From contig NC_039511.1 of the NCBI RefSeq assembly GCF_003672135.1, positions 4,738,464-4,802,463 on the forward strand: DNA of 64,000 nt, in the 5' to 3' direction. Below are positions 8,923 through 22,600 of this stretch, piece after piece. Each line of letters begins with the position of its first letter. Positions within the stretch are counted from its first letter, which is position 1. The notes beneath the pieces are model-generated. The model was not told the DNA's origin and did no database searches. It saw only the letters and a list, made by a program, of their open reading frames with translations. Made by a program: the position numbers and the translations under genes. This DNA is from Ooceraea biroi (lineage: Eukaryota > Arthropoda > Insecta > Hymenoptera > Formicidae).

Positions 8923-9450
8923 TTATAACGTCGTTCCGGTCAGTCGCCACGTACCACGTCACCGATGTGAGAAGAAGCATCCGTTCTGAACAGCTTTCAG
9001 ATTGTAATGAGGGACGTGCCTCACGCCAGTCGCCGTAGATGTCACGGAGGTTTTGAATCGCGCGGGCGAGAGCGTCCCTCTCGCTGGCCGAAGGGCGCCG
9101 GAGGTAGCCGAGCAGAGTGAACGCGCGGGCAAGATCGCGAGAGTGCGGAACATGCAATTTTTCATGGAATTGTGAGATTGTGACACGAAATATATCATAT
9201 AATTCTCGCGTTTCCGTTAAACTAAGATTAGAAGAGAAGAAAAGGGCGAATCAGCAAAGATTGCGAGTTGGCTGAAGAATGATTCACGTCGGATTGCAAG
9301 AAATTAGTTTCTCCCGTAAAGGCAAGCATTTTCTCTCGTTGATGCATTTACAAATATTATATTCCATATCGAAACGGCGTACTAAAAACAGCACACTCGT
9401 CATCTGGAAACAATTATAATCATATTTTACTTAAGACCTGTGATATGCAT
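8923..9450. other. GC-rich then mixed stretch between transposons; unassigned
   Basis: The first ~240 bases are CpG-rich. On the minus strand they carry an open frame from about 9157 with helical, arginine-rich content (LARAFTLLGYLRRPSASERD, then NLRDIYGDWREARPS) that runs into the transposon. I recognise no family. It may be the displaced far half of the PHF14 promoter island, or a broken exon. Confidence 0.3.
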
Positions 9451-9527
9451 TCGATTTAATATTTCCAAGTAAAAAGTAAAGAAACAATCATTGTTTCTTT
9501 ACTTTTTACTTGGAAATATTAAATCGA
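9451..9527. repeat. Perfect 38-bp palindrome with 1-bp centre
   Basis: The left arm is 9451-9488 and the right arm 9490-9527, identical as reverse complements, with a single C between them. Its centre carries AAACAATC, which recurs at 10144-10151 on the far side of the neighbouring hAT-like element. Confidence 0.97.
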
Positions 9528-9529
9528 GC

Positions 9530-10143
9530 TAGGGCTCTGATTTTATTTTGTTTATCGAATATACGTGTAAACGTTAAACGTTTACACTTATTTCCAGAAA
9601 AACGTTTACTTGTGGGTAAACGTTTAAACGTTTAAATGTTTATTATACGATTATTATACGTTTATTATACGAATTAAGGATCGAAGCTTCGAAGATGTGA
9701 AGTAGTCTTCGAAGGTCAATAACTTGAAATTATGCGGTAATCGACTACATGCAACCAATTTCAGCTTGTGTTATCCTCATGGTGTAACGTCGTCGTCGTC
9801 GACGTGGTGCAACATCGTCGTCGTCGACGTAGTGTAACGTCGTCGTCGTCGTCGTCGACGTGGTGTACTGTCGTCATCGTCGTCGTCGTCGACTTGGTGT
9901 AACGTCAATGACAAGCCAATGAAATTAAAAATAAGAGGTGGAGAAAAATGTTTACTTGTAGAAAAATGTTTATACGTAAGGCGCGGTTATAAACAGATAA
10001 ACGTTTAATATACGTGTAAACGTTTTCCGTTTATACGTATAATACCTTAAAACACGTATATTCGGGAAAACGTTTCTAATGAACGGATATGCTAATTATA
10101 CGTGTAAACGTGTTTCCGTTTAAACGTATAATAGCGAGCCCTA
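9530..10143. mobile_element. hAT-like non-autonomous element (614 bp)
   Basis: The termini are TAGGGCTC (9530-9537) and GAGCCCTA (10136-10143). Many GTAAACGT/AACGTTTA subterminal motifs are clustered toward both ends, as expected for transposase-binding repeats. The 8-bp sequence AAACAATC occurs at 9482-9489 and 10144-10151, a hAT-sized target duplication, but the left copy is separated from the terminus by a 38-bp inverted copy of the flank. There is no transposase frame. Confidence 0.65.
9779..9907. repeat. CGTCGTCGTCGACGTGGTGT-type minisatellite
   Basis: About four to five imperfect copies of a unit of roughly 30 bases, built of CGT triplets followed by CGACGTGGTGTAA. It lies in the middle of the hAT-like element. 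Confidence 0.85.
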
Positions 10144-11763
10144 AAACAATCCTTGACTAGAGTCGTACATGTCTCTCCCAACACATACAGATACGTTCAA
10201 GTGTCAAATTGAATCGAGATCTACGAATAGGCGTAGTCCTATTTTAGCAACAAAAATATAAAATATTATATATGTATGCGTGTGTGCGTATGTATGTATG
10301 TAAATATGTATATGCAATATTATCTCTAAGTTGGAGGCTCTAATTTTTAACAGAATCTTGCGATACGGCGCAAACCGAAGATGATCGAGCATTGTCGAAG
10401 TGCTGCCATTTTGAAGTGCGTAATGATGGAGGGAATGAGTTCTTTCGGCTGATGATGGCCAAAAATTATCCAAAATTGTGCATCCGACGATCGAACGTTT
10501 CGTTTTCCGCATACGAGGACGGCTGTGCGTGACAACGTAGAAATGACTTGACGTGCCGCTTTAGCTGTAAGCTGCAACAAATTATCCAACATTATGCATC
10601 AAGTGAGTAAACTGCAAAACTTCTTCACTCCTCATTTGCGCGTACGTAATGCGAAATCGAAAAAATGACGCTGGAAAGATATAAAAATATTATGCTTTAT
10701 TATAACGGTTCGTACAAGCTTCTTGTGTGCATAAAAGAACATTTAAATTACGAGAATGTCAAAGTGAATAATGTGCAGTACCGTAAATAATTTTTATTAT
10801 TCCATATATATTATTATTCATTAATAATTGTGCATTTACATAAAAGCGACGCTGCATGTACATTATGGATTTAATCGGCCATATTTCATATTACATTTGC
10901 AATATCATGTATTTTTCATATATGACGTACAAGTTATTAAATATTGCCTAATGCATCTATATATATGATTATATGAACATCGGAAATTTTTTACCGCCTG
11001 TTTCCTCCGGGCAGAACGATATTTTTCCAGTTCAATTCCATGATGACGAACATTCCGAGGCGTTTTAAATATAATTGATGTAAATGGTTTAACTTTTTGC
11101 ATTCAAATGCCAATGCCAAGTCGATATTGTTTAATGTGATGTTATATCCTTGATAATGTGTATGGTATATATATATAAAGATCCATGCAATAATATATTT
11201 TCTCTGTCTGCACTTGTAAGAAATTATATCACTATTGTATAAAAAAGTATTAAACAAAATAATCATAGGTGAATCATATTCTTCTCATATTGAAAAGGAA
11301 AATAATTTTTGTTTCAACATACGATTTCATTTAATATAAAATTTAGCTTTTTTATTATATTTCTTATATAATTTTACAAAGAAAAATATGTAAAAAGAAA
11401 CATGTAGAATGTTACATAAAATAATTGAAATAATTATATGCAATGTGCATTGTAAAGTACCTTTTTATTATAATATTAATATTTATATCAATATTTTATG
11501 CATTAGAAATATTTTATCATAGTAATATAATATAATTGCAGTTCTTAATTGCAATATTAAAATTACAAATCTTAATGTACATTTTCTACACAAAAAGAGA
11601 TATCGCTGTGATAATATTAAGATTATAAATATTTCGAATAGCGTTCAAGAAATTAAATATAAATGAAAGATATAACATAATATAAAATTTTGCAATATTG
11701 ACGAGAGAGAAAAATATTAATTTTTGATATTTGAATAATTTAGAATCTTACATTGCTTTTCCG

Positions 11764-11766
<3 letters not shown>

Positions 11767-11801
<35 letters not shown>
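11767..11801. repeat. (CT)n microsatellite
   Basis: A nearly pure CT run of about 35 bases, at the boundary between an AT-rich and a GC-rich stretch. Confidence 0.97.
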
Positions 11802-11803
<2 letters not shown>

Positions 11804-12227
11804 TAAGCCTTTAGGTATTAAGATCCTTAGACCCCCCCGAGCCTCGCGGTAATCGATCGTCAGGGCGTTCCTCGTAATTTCCGCAACCGGATAAAACATT
11901 CATGCGCGGCTGAATGCGCAGGTCCGTATAGATACGTACGTATGTACGTGGGTGCACGTTAACTCGGCATGAACCATTCATAAGCAAACCGGAATCCTGG
12001 ACCAGCACAGATCGAAGCCACGCTCGCCGCCGTGGCGACGACAAAGCGTCTAATCCGCATGCCGATTTCCGGGCCGGTAGTTCTGGTCCCCGAGATGCCG
12101 GTTACGCCGAATACATCCGTCTTAACGATCGCGGATTATTGAATGCAAATTGATTATCGAGTTTCTCGGACTCCCCGGTATCCCGGAGTTTGCGGGATAC
12201 CCCGTCGTAGATTCACGGCCGCTAACG

Positions 12228-12500
12228 GATCGTTTGGAAGTAATCGTTTCTCCGTTGAGTTTCCCGACGCTTGCGAGAAGGCGAAACGTAACTTTATTAT
12301 CGTGGAACGTACGAAGGGACGTGTATTCGGATTGGGGTCAGCCTAGGAGTAATCGCTCCCTCATCACGCTTCCAAGAAAGCGAAATGTAATTTTACCGCT
12401 AGAGCAACTGTCAAGGGTACGCGCGTGAGGGGGACAGCGAATCGTTTGGAAATAATCGACCCTTCATTACGTTATCGAGGAGGCAAAGGGAGCTTCGTCG
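12228..12500. repeat. Three diverged ~105-bp repeats
   Basis: Related blocks carry TAATCG at 12241, 12350 and 12453. Each is followed about 15-30 bases later by a CATTACG-, CATCACG- or TTCCCGACG-like step and an AAGGCGAAACGTAA/AAAGCGAAATGTAA/GGAGGCAAAGG-like block. Spacing is 109 and 103 bases. Similarity is moderate, so this is an old tandem duplication or a set of similar regulatory blocks. Confidence 0.5.
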
Positions 12501-13485
12501 CTGCAGGGGGTTTTAAGCGAGATACACGAATACAGCGAAGATTAATTGTCGAAGCGGGTTGAAAGCGATATTTCGCAACTCGCGGGATTATTCGTTCCGA
12601 AAAAAACTCGGAGAGAAAATTCTCTCCGAGAAGAATTAAGTGAGATATATTTTTTTAATCTCTGTATTCCATGATTGTGTTTTACGATAAACAGTAATCT
12701 TACTTTTGATCTCGGTGATTGAGATCTTCATGTCATTGCGTCTTCAAGTCCATTGGGCCACGGACATTAGATCCTCGTATCTTCGCCTCTTCGAGTTCAT
12801 TACTTTACGATTATGTACTCAGTTACGACGTTACACATATATGACGGAGGAGATACTTACGCGCGTGGAGAGACGTATCGACGCGTCGACGTTCCTCTGA
12901 ATACAGCTTGGCGCCGCGATACCGGCATCCACGAACGATACGATCTCGTAAACCTGGTACATTCGATTTCATTGCGAGCGCCTCGAGTGAAGCTAGATTG
13001 AAATTGATGTTAGCCCGGGATCGGTGACACCCTCTGGTACAACGTTCACTGTCACAATCGAACGTATCATGCACGCGCGTCTGCACGTACGCCTTGCCGC
13101 GGGGCAGCGACCACAAACAGTACCGGAAGTTATGAATGTTTCATGGGGCACCTTCCACCGGTCGCCGCAGTTTTGCCGGTTGGTTTTCACGTGTAATTCC
13201 GATGCTCGATTAGAAGCGTCAGCCTTTGTAGAAGCAATCGCGGCCGCGCTGCATTCGCGTACCGATGACGTAATTTCCGCGAGAGCAAGCAGCGATCGAC
13301 GTACGACGCGAGCTTAATGGCCTACTAATGGAGCCCTTTGCGAGAGCAATGCATCTCCGTAGTCAGATATGCACGCAGCAGTCCATTGTCCTTTAGGAAG
13401 GAGATTGGAGAAGTTACCGATTTTAAGCAAACTTTAACTCTGATGTACTGAAAACGTGCGTTTCGGTCAATTGTACGTGATATAA

Positions 13486-13604
13486 GGTCTGTTCTTTATA
13501 GCTGCACTGCTGAACTAGTGCAATACGTTAAAGTGAGACAAGTACATATTTTCTCACTCTAACTTTTTGCACCAGTTCAGCAGTGCAGCTATAAAGAACA
13601 TACC
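13486..13604. mobile_element. Compact hairpin element (119 bp, 53-bp arms)
   Basis: The arms at 13486-13538 and 13552-13604 are inverted repeats with a few mismatches and a 13-bp loop. They contain GTTCTTTATAGCTGCACTGC, then TGAAC, then AAGTGAGA. This looks like a minimal MITE or the joined ends of a larger element. It could also fold as a long RNA hairpin if transcribed. Confidence 0.7.
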
Positions 13605-16600
13605 AATAATTCAGGTCAGGACGCGAAATGTATAAGTCTCTCCGTAATTTCTTATAATTATAATTTAATTATACGTTAATAATTTACGTGCTAAGATGCA
13701 AAGATTTTCAACTAAAATACACAATCAATAATCCCGACATAAATTATGTCGCCATTTAATATAATTAATATCTGCGAAAAGCTTGCGAAACGTTTGCAGT
13801 ATTTTCTCGCGTGGCAACAGATGCAATAATCGTACGTTTCCGTCGGAATAATTACACTTAATGGGGTATATTTTCGTGACTTGTTTGCTCCCCTTTGAGT
13901 CGACATCACTGCTTTGTAATAATTATCGGCTGCCACGAGGCAGAGGAGACCTAGAAGACCTGGACGAGGACGCCGGCGTTCTCCATTCGGCGACGACGCC
14001 GCCGTGGCGTCGCCGGAACGCGCGTCCGGCAGTTTTGTGTCGCCCGCTCGCATAACAAAAGACGATATAATAAGATGCACAGCCGTGCAGCGTTGCCCGT
14101 TGCAGCTGCTGGATGCTAATTGCCCGAGCCCTCCGGAAATTATAATTAGAGTGCGCAATCAGCGACGACTGCGCCGGGATTCCTGCCGACCGTCTTAACG
14201 AACGCGCTGACTTCGCCGTCGCCGACGAAATGAGAAAGAATGGCGGCCAAGCTGCGCCTTCGTTTGCTCGGGATCGAAATGCACGGCGCCGCTGCAGCAA
14301 ATGGACCTGCCGCCGGCTGAACTTCGGTAGCGAAATTATTTTGTAATTTATTTCGACGGCGGCAGTTGTTTCGAAGGCGCAAGATCCCGAGAAAGTTCGT
14401 ATTTGGTTTCCGAGATTGATTGAAAAATCCGAGGATATGAAAGTGCATGAATTAATCGAGTTAACTGAGTGAAAAATATTAATTTTTATTGATTTGAGAA
14501 TAAAAGAGGGAGAGAGAGAGAGACTGGTCGTATTTTTTAATTAAAAATGAAAAATTGGTCGTATTGGTCTTTGTTACTTTACTTTTTTGCATCTGAGGTT
14601 TTGTTATTTCATTTTTACATACTTTTATTTTTATCATACTTTCATCTATACATATACACATATTATATATGTATGTGCGATATTTAATTTGAGAAACTCA
14701 CATGACCACGAATAGGAAGTAGCAACAACGGATAATCTCGGAACCATTTTGTTCTCTGCAACCACTGCTAAAAATCATTTTCATGTCGTCACATAAAATA
14801 AAAAAATGGCGAATTTCGTGCTGCAACATAACGATAACTGTCATGCTATATAACAATTGTAGCTGTACAACAAGATATCGAATTTCCCGGAAAAACGTAT
14901 ATTTGTATTGGAATTTTGTGCCTCATACAAGTTTAGTATTTCTCTTAATAGTTTCTTAAGCAATATATAATTTTCATATTTCAGATTTGTAACCAAATTT
15001 TTAAGTTATTTAGTTTTCAGATCTTTTAATACATAAATAATTACTCCCAAGTTTTTCATCTGAATAACTTCTTTTAGGCTTTACGCTATCTTTAACCATC
15101 TGCATGAGTATAAATCTATTTTGTGACACATCTCCTTTTGACATAAGTATATTAATGGGTTCTTTAATATTAGCATTTATTATTGATATTATGTACCTTG
15201 TATGACTTCTTTTCCCAATTTAAACAGAATTAGCATATTTTCATACTCCCAACAAATAAATGTTCGTTACCGGAATTAACATCTCTCTCGTGCATTAGAG
15301 AATATCTGTAAAAAAATGCAAGTGAGTCTCTCAGGGATTTTCAACTGGTTCGATCATGACATTTTCGTGAAAGCGCCTGCCATCACCTGATTTACCGTGC
15401 TTTGCACTCACGTTGCTTACACGTCAGTCTTTTGAAGGTAAAAAGGAAGGCATAAGTCGTTAGGACTTAACTGCCCTTGAAATAACGTCTTGCCTTTACG
15501 ATCCTGTATGGCTTGATGCACTTTGTTTAGAGCGCGTCTTACGTAGCTTCCAGATACATCTGGTATTTTGCCGTAGCGAGAATTATATTTTTTCCACATT
15601 ACTTTTTATTACTGAAATATTATTGATTACATCGTTTCATTTGATAATTCCGTTTATTTAAATTTCAGAAAACCGAGATAAATTTTATATTAGAGTTCGG
15701 ATTAAATTTGTCGCTCTTGTTATAAACAAATAATGCTTATTATATATCTGATGTTTTCAACATGGTTCTCTCGTAATTTTTACATTAATATTTTACAACT
15801 TCCACAATTAATTCTTCCAATTGGCACTTTGCTTTATAAAACGACATTCCGGTCCGCAAAATGTTTGATAAATATTGCACTGCAGTCTGATTGCTACGTT
15901 TAAATTTAAACAAGAGAACAATACGCTCTTGACAAACAAAAATCCGTTTATCGATTCATTCGTCTTTCGTTTGCACCGTGACAGAAATTAACCAGATGCC
16001 TGGTCGAATACATATTGTATAAGCGTGCACGCGAGAGCACATAACAATTATTATCTGACACTGTCGACAAAGTAACAAGCTAACACGCGTTTGTCGCTGA
16101 CAGCGAGGGCCGTAATCCGAACTGAGGAAAGTTGTCAACGCGTCGTGCACTAATTATAAGTTCGTTAATTGCAAAGTGGGCCCACCGTGGGTCATACGTG
16201 TCAAATCGCGGCCGGAGGAAGCGAAAGTCAAACTTTGAGGTGATCGATCGGCACGTGCATCGAGATTACACTTTCTACTACATTAAGTGCTCATAGTGTA
16301 CATGTTTTATCCGGAGGATTTATTTAGATTCTTGCATCCTAAATGCGCTCGCGATTTATATTTACGACATCACGTTATTCATAATATATGGACGCACGCA
16401 AAACCATACAATCGTTTTTCATTATCGTCCATAAATAATTATTATATAATTATTAAATACTTTCACTTTCGCAAGTTAATTTATATTGCGCGGTTATTGC
16501 ATTCATGTTGAAAACAAGGTTGGTAACTTTCGAGAATGATTTATGGGTCGCGACGCTTTCGATACGTCGATAGAGAACATTTATTAGCTTTATGTGGAAA

Positions 16601-19600
16601 CTGTAAGAGTTTATTAGAGGTATGTCGGGAATTTCGTCGGACTCTTTTATCGTCTCTCTTCAGACCTATCTCCTAGTCCATTTCACATATCTCGCCATAT
16701 TAATAACTGGAAGGAAATTGTGAAAATTACTAAATTTATCTATTCCATCTTTATAGACTACAAATACTGTTTCACATAATCTTTGATAGTATTACATAAA
16801 TATTTCAAAATAAATTAAGCGGAGGGATTATTGTTTCCTTCTGTGAAATGGAGACCTTTCAATTTTTAATATTAAAGCTCTATGATTATTGAAAATTATT
16901 ATGAGAATCTATTATGAGAATTTGGTAGCTTTTTCCTGAAATTTGTTCATGAATCAATAGTTCATTCTAGATATCTCACAAAGGCTGATACGAAGCCGCG
17001 AAAAAACGATGGTCGATATTTCTCGCAGCGGTAGTTGGACGTTCGCTTTGAGATGGACGAATTGAAAAATGATTTTTTGACGCGTAAGCCCTTTGTCTTC
17101 GCCACCGTCCGATTAAAATATTTCAAATAGACAGAGGCAATGTGTTTTTTGGTTGGCTAGAACCGCGGCGTTGCGCATGCAAACATAACGCTACGGGCGA
17201 CGTCGCACGAATGCGCTACAGTTTCAATGGCCGCCCATCGAAACGGAATTTATAGTTTTTAGTATGTGGTGATGGATAACTTTTCAAACCACAAAACACA
17301 GGCTTTTGAGCAATTTTCGTAACGTGTCCAATATAGGAGTAGCAATTTCAACGGAAATCACGTTATATAGTCAATGCCCTGTACTCAAAACACCAATACT
17401 CGATAAATACGATTCCCCTTCTTAATATTTATGGAAGTTTTATAGAAAAGCAGACAAAGCGCAATGAATAAAAAAATATTACATTTTTATACATCGTTTA
17501 TCGTAATCGGAACGATCCTAATAAAAGTACAAGGTAATATCTACACATACGTGCAAAAGAGAGAAAAGAGAAATTACTTATTACATTAAGAAAATTAAGT
17601 GGCGTTTAATTATGACATGATAATCGTATGAATGAAATAATAATGTCCCTTCCTATGGAGAGAAAACATTTGTAATATTCTCGTACAAAAGAGCACGTCC
17701 TATCATACTATCGACTACGCTGAGGAAAAATTATCGTCGATATTTCGGGACGTTATGTCGATGAGAAACTTTTTAGCGAAAGGAGTCAAAGCGCTGCTAT
17801 TCGATATTCTGCACAAAGGCCTACGCCCGATACGAAACAACGCCATTAAAGCGATGGCGGCGGAACGAAATGAGAATAATCGAGCAGCTCTTTCCGCGCT
17901 TTCGTATCCACTCGATCGGAATGTCGATGAAGAACTTTTGATTTAAAGGACCGACACTCTCAAACGGCCACGTCGTCGACTCGGCACCACGAATCGTACA
18001 GAGAGATTTCTACGTTGAATCACATAAAATAATTTATAAAAACTTTCGTGAAAGGCTATTTCTTTTAAAAGTTAATAAAGTTAATAAAAGAGATATATAT
18101 AATTAATCGACGGAAACAGTATTTTAATATTATATTCGCATCAAGCTAAAACTCGATAAGTGAAATTTGAAAATTAATTATTTTGTAAAATAAGCGTTTT
18201 ACGTAGTATAAGATAATAACCTTTTTATATCAACAATATTAATTGAAAAATATATTAATTGTTAATCACATTAGTGAATTAATTAACAGTAATAACATGA
18301 TCAAAGAGATGGCGTATAATATTATCTTATCATTTTGCTGATCAGATTGGTTCCATATTTCTTCCTGATTCTACAACGTTACATAGTATAGTTGTAGTGA
18401 ACTATTTTTCTATCTGTCCATTCGTCCGTTACTATTTCTTTCTTCTCGCAGAAGGTCGGGAAGTAAAGCTAGGGAAAGAAAGAAATCGCGTAAATCCTCC
18501 AGGGATATTTCCCCCTTCGGAGTTTCCTGCAATTTTTAAGATCTAAACAGAGATCAAAAAGTACGAAGTTTCCGTTCTCTGTCAAAGTTGCTGTTGAGAT
18601 TTTCCTTGCGCTCTAGGGATTCATCTCTGTCGATATATTGACGCTAATTATCAGTAGCGTAGTTAATCGACGTTAAATTCTTTGACTGATGAAAGAAGCT
18701 TCGAGGCAAAGGAAACGGAAGTTTCCAAGAAATTCTTCATTGAAATTTATAACTTGATTTATTAAGGGCTTTAATATTGGTTATAAGAAATTGCCAGCAG
18801 AAAGTTAGCGCGTCGTTGCAGACATTGCGAGCGTGAATTTCTTCTTCAGAGTGTGCTGTATGTGCGAACAGTTAGTCCGTGTGTTAGGCGCGAGAAACAC
18901 CAGTATCGAAGTAGTGTCTTTGGCGTACAATTTCGCAAAGACGAAGGACTAATCTAAATATTGAATCATAATTACGTCGCGGCGTTCGGCTTGATAATCA
19001 TATCTGACTTGCTCCACACATACATATACATAACAGTCGCGCTTACTAATTTGTAATAGTTTCCTTTCATCTTCCGCCAATAAGGGGAAATAAATAAGTT
19101 ACTTTTTCCGTTTGATCTGAAATTTTTTAAATCTACAGAACGATCGCAGGTTTCGTCGCAGTCTCGAAAAACTTTTACCAGAAACTCTCGGTATCGCACC
19201 CGGCATCTATTTCTGTTTTTCTACGCGTCAATAAACTCTTTACGAGACTTGAAAAGACGACTCGCTTACCAAGACGTATCCGAGGAAAGGAGAAAGAACT
19301 TGGCGATCATAAAATACTTGGATTGCGTCGCAAAGAATATCAAGTTTAAATAATCTAACCATATAAAGGAATCAATAGCAAAGGCATTTGGAGTTTCGAG
19401 GATTCAACGATCGAAAGAGCTAAGTATACCAATACAGAAGCAATTCGGAAATCCTAAATCATCATCGTAAACGTAAGCTGCGCGAATCTTTCGAACGAGA
19501 GTCAGTAGTTTCCACGATTGCTTTTCCGGGATTTCTCGGACGCGAATTTCATCGTTCCTAGCATTTTCCATTCTTGAGAGATGACGATCTCTAATTTCCC

Positions 19601-22600
19601 TTGGAGGGCATCGCGCGCGAGCACATGCGAGGAAAAGCCGTCGAAGATGGTCGGGTGGAACTTTTGTGTGGCACCGTCAAGATGTACGGGCGATCACCGA
19701 ATTCTGAGGGATTTCGGGAAGCGTAAATTTTCGGTCCACCACGGTATGCGAGACCAGAACTATGCGAAAACTATCGCTCGCTTCCGCTCGCGGTTGCAGC
19801 CATTTGTTTAGGGCCGGCAGTTAAGCGCGTGGAAGCTGTTAAGCGTATATTGGCGCGATCTCGTCGGCAGGTCGATTAAAGGCCCACACGGTAGAAGGAT
19901 TACCTATCGCGTTTACCGCGATTTCATTGCAAAACCGATTCCCATGATCGGCACGGAGATTTATTTGAGCGATTCAACGACGCATCGTTGAACCGTTATT
20001 ACTTATAAATTTTCATTCATCCGAGCTCCCGTTACTGGGTATAAATTTTTGCACTGGTGAAAACCGTGTGTCGAGGATAAAAATAAAATGCGATGTTAAA
20101 GATAAAAGTAGTTCGCCGATCATGCCGAGCTCTCTTACTATCGAGCGATCACCTTTAAAATCCACAAAGCCGAAGCCTCTACGTCTCGCTAGGAGAATGG
20201 GGTACAAATTGGATGTAACGTCATCACTTTAGGGGATTCGGTGCTTATTATTAGCTGCGTTATTGATTTCGCCTCCCTGCCGCTGGTTCTCCTATAACCT
20301 TCAGGTGCACTATACTAACGTGGGTCGAAGGTTATCGTTTGATGGGCTGGTTCTCCGGTATCCCATCTCACTCTTATCGTCGGCATTTTTATCTTAATGA
20401 TAATGTTCGGTAAAGTATAGCCCATGTTGATGGCAAGCTATCCCGGCAGGGCGATACTCTATTTTCGTGAACTCCCGCCGAGATGAGACCGAATCGAGAC
20501 AAAAGACCGCTCGATCCCACAGATCTTTTTATGAAACACTTGTTCGGCACAAGGAACGCGTAGAAGTCGCCGTACATTGGAGAAAGAACGGGGGCAGAGA
20601 AGAGAGAACAGTGAAAGCAAGGAAAACAATGCGGTACCGCGGGAGCAACTTTATGTTGCATCGTATTCTCGAGGACGCTGCAGATTTATCCACCGTACCC
20701 ACCCCGAGTGTTTGTTTCCCGGCTTTGCCGCGGGTATAAGTGCTCGATATAATTTCCAGAGAGGAGAAACACGCTGTCTGTCTGTCTCTCTCTCTCTCTT
20801 CCTCGACGATGTCGCAGTCCTTTGTCCACTATCTTATTCGTGTCTCCTCTGCGTCATATCTTCAGCATGATTTCAGTTAGTAGATATCTCATCCTCCTTA
20901 AAGATAAAAACAAGCGTTTCATAAAGATAGCAGCATATCTAAACATTTGGTCCAGCAGTTAAACTCGCACGAGATTTTCTAAACTGCTCGCCCTAGAAAA
21001 AACGTCAATGGGGTGCAAACTTCACGAAAATGGAATAAGTGGACGAGAGAACTCGAGTGAACGAGCATTTGGCGATTGCGTGAGTATTCGGGAAAAACCG
21101 GTTGCGAAAAAAACTTCCGGATTCAATTAACAGCTTTCGCCCCGAGGGGATTAAAGCTGATCGTCGCGATGTTAAGAAGTCGGCACGAGTAGCGTGCAGC
21201 CACGGCGTGAGTGCTAACTTCGCGCCGACATAATCGGGTTAGCATCATTAACTCGAATCGCTTTTACTTTAATTGCCTCGGGTATCGCGCGGGTAACGAA
21301 TTTGCATCGCTGGATTCTGCTCTCTCGAAGGAAGAAAAATTATTCCGAGAGACCCGCGTGCTAACGAGGGAGATAAGCTTGTCGGAGGTTAGTACTGGAT
21401 TTTCCGATAGCGCGCCGGATTATGGTGGGACTACTTGGTCGTCCTCGTCATCCACCGCTTCAATCGGGGTCGCATTAAAGATTTTCCTCGATATCTCCCC
21501 TCGTCGCCGCGTGGGAACTCCGCGTTTGCGACAAGCGCATCATTTGCAAAAACAGCGTATTATCCGAACGAAAATGGAGGGCAGATACGAGCTCTACGCA
21601 AACACCGCAGCCCGTCGGGGGATGCGCGAATACGGGAATTTCGTAGTACGGGAACTGCGTAAAATCGATGCTTGTATTTTACACGAGTGCACACGGGGGT
21701 GAAATTCGTAGGTGGATCCCGCCGCATCGTATCCTTCGTGTCTCCGAATCCCTTCGTTAAACATCGCGGTGTTATATTTGCCCAATTAAGAGCGCGCGTA
21801 TACACGAATTCGGAATTACTTCGTGCCCGACATCGTGTAGTTTCGAGTGCCGCGGTATAATCATAACTATGCAGAGGGTTAGTGCAAACACGTGTTAACA
21901 GCGTGCACGCTCGCGCGAGTGCCCGACACTCGTCGCGCCGTTTCTCCTCGTTATCCGGCGTAATGTCCTTTCGAGTGGGAATGGACGATTTTTCACCCTC
22001 GTAGCCTGGGAATGCGGCCGCATTACCCGGGCCACGGCAGAATCCCGATCCGTTTTCACAGATTTCTTGCAGTATTAAAAAGATCGGCTGCTGGCAAACG
22101 AACGCGAGACGACGCGACGCGACGCGACGCGACCGGGCGGCTTTCGTGCAATTACGACAAAGCCACTTACTAATTTCACCGGCTGATAATCCATTATCCT
22201 CCCGGCCGTGTGGTCTTCGCCCGTGTACATACTAATCCTCTGGCTCTGACTTCCGGTGGCGGTAGCACGTCGACCCTCGTTCCATTGCCTCTACGTTGAA
22301 ATCCTCTCGTATTCCTGCCAGTAGACGACGCCGACGCCGCGTCCGACCAATGTCGTGCTGTTCCTACTGTGCATCTCGGCAGACATCGGTAGCCGGGTAT
22401 CTTATATTCATGTAATTTTCGCTCGGCTTGTGGATTGGTTGCTTGATTTAGTATTCTTTCCGAGCTTTTTCTGGATATCAATTAATAAAGACTTGGCGAA
22501 TTCTTTTATCTGTCTTATTCCGTGATTAAAGTACATTGCCGTGTACAAAATCTTAGTTTATGACATCTCTGTTTATTATCTTTTGATTATTCATCTTTCT

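Larger units (their letters stand above)
10152..13485. other. Non-coding stretch with microsatellites and a GC island
   Basis: AT-rich to about 11.7 kb, with TG/TA-rich sequence near 10270-10315. It becomes CpG-rich from 11.8 to 13.3 kb. I see no exon with both splice sites and a recognisable product. Open frames in the GC island occur on both strands and look like compositional chance. Confidence 0.5.

Noticed and set aside
15417..15599. A minus-strand frame that resembles part of a transposon-type protein
   Set aside because: Too short (60 codons) and no catalytic or DNA-binding motif could be matched.
17755..17946. A small plus-strand frame with helix-like content
   Set aside because: 63 codons in AT-rich DNA with no recognisable family or regulatory context.
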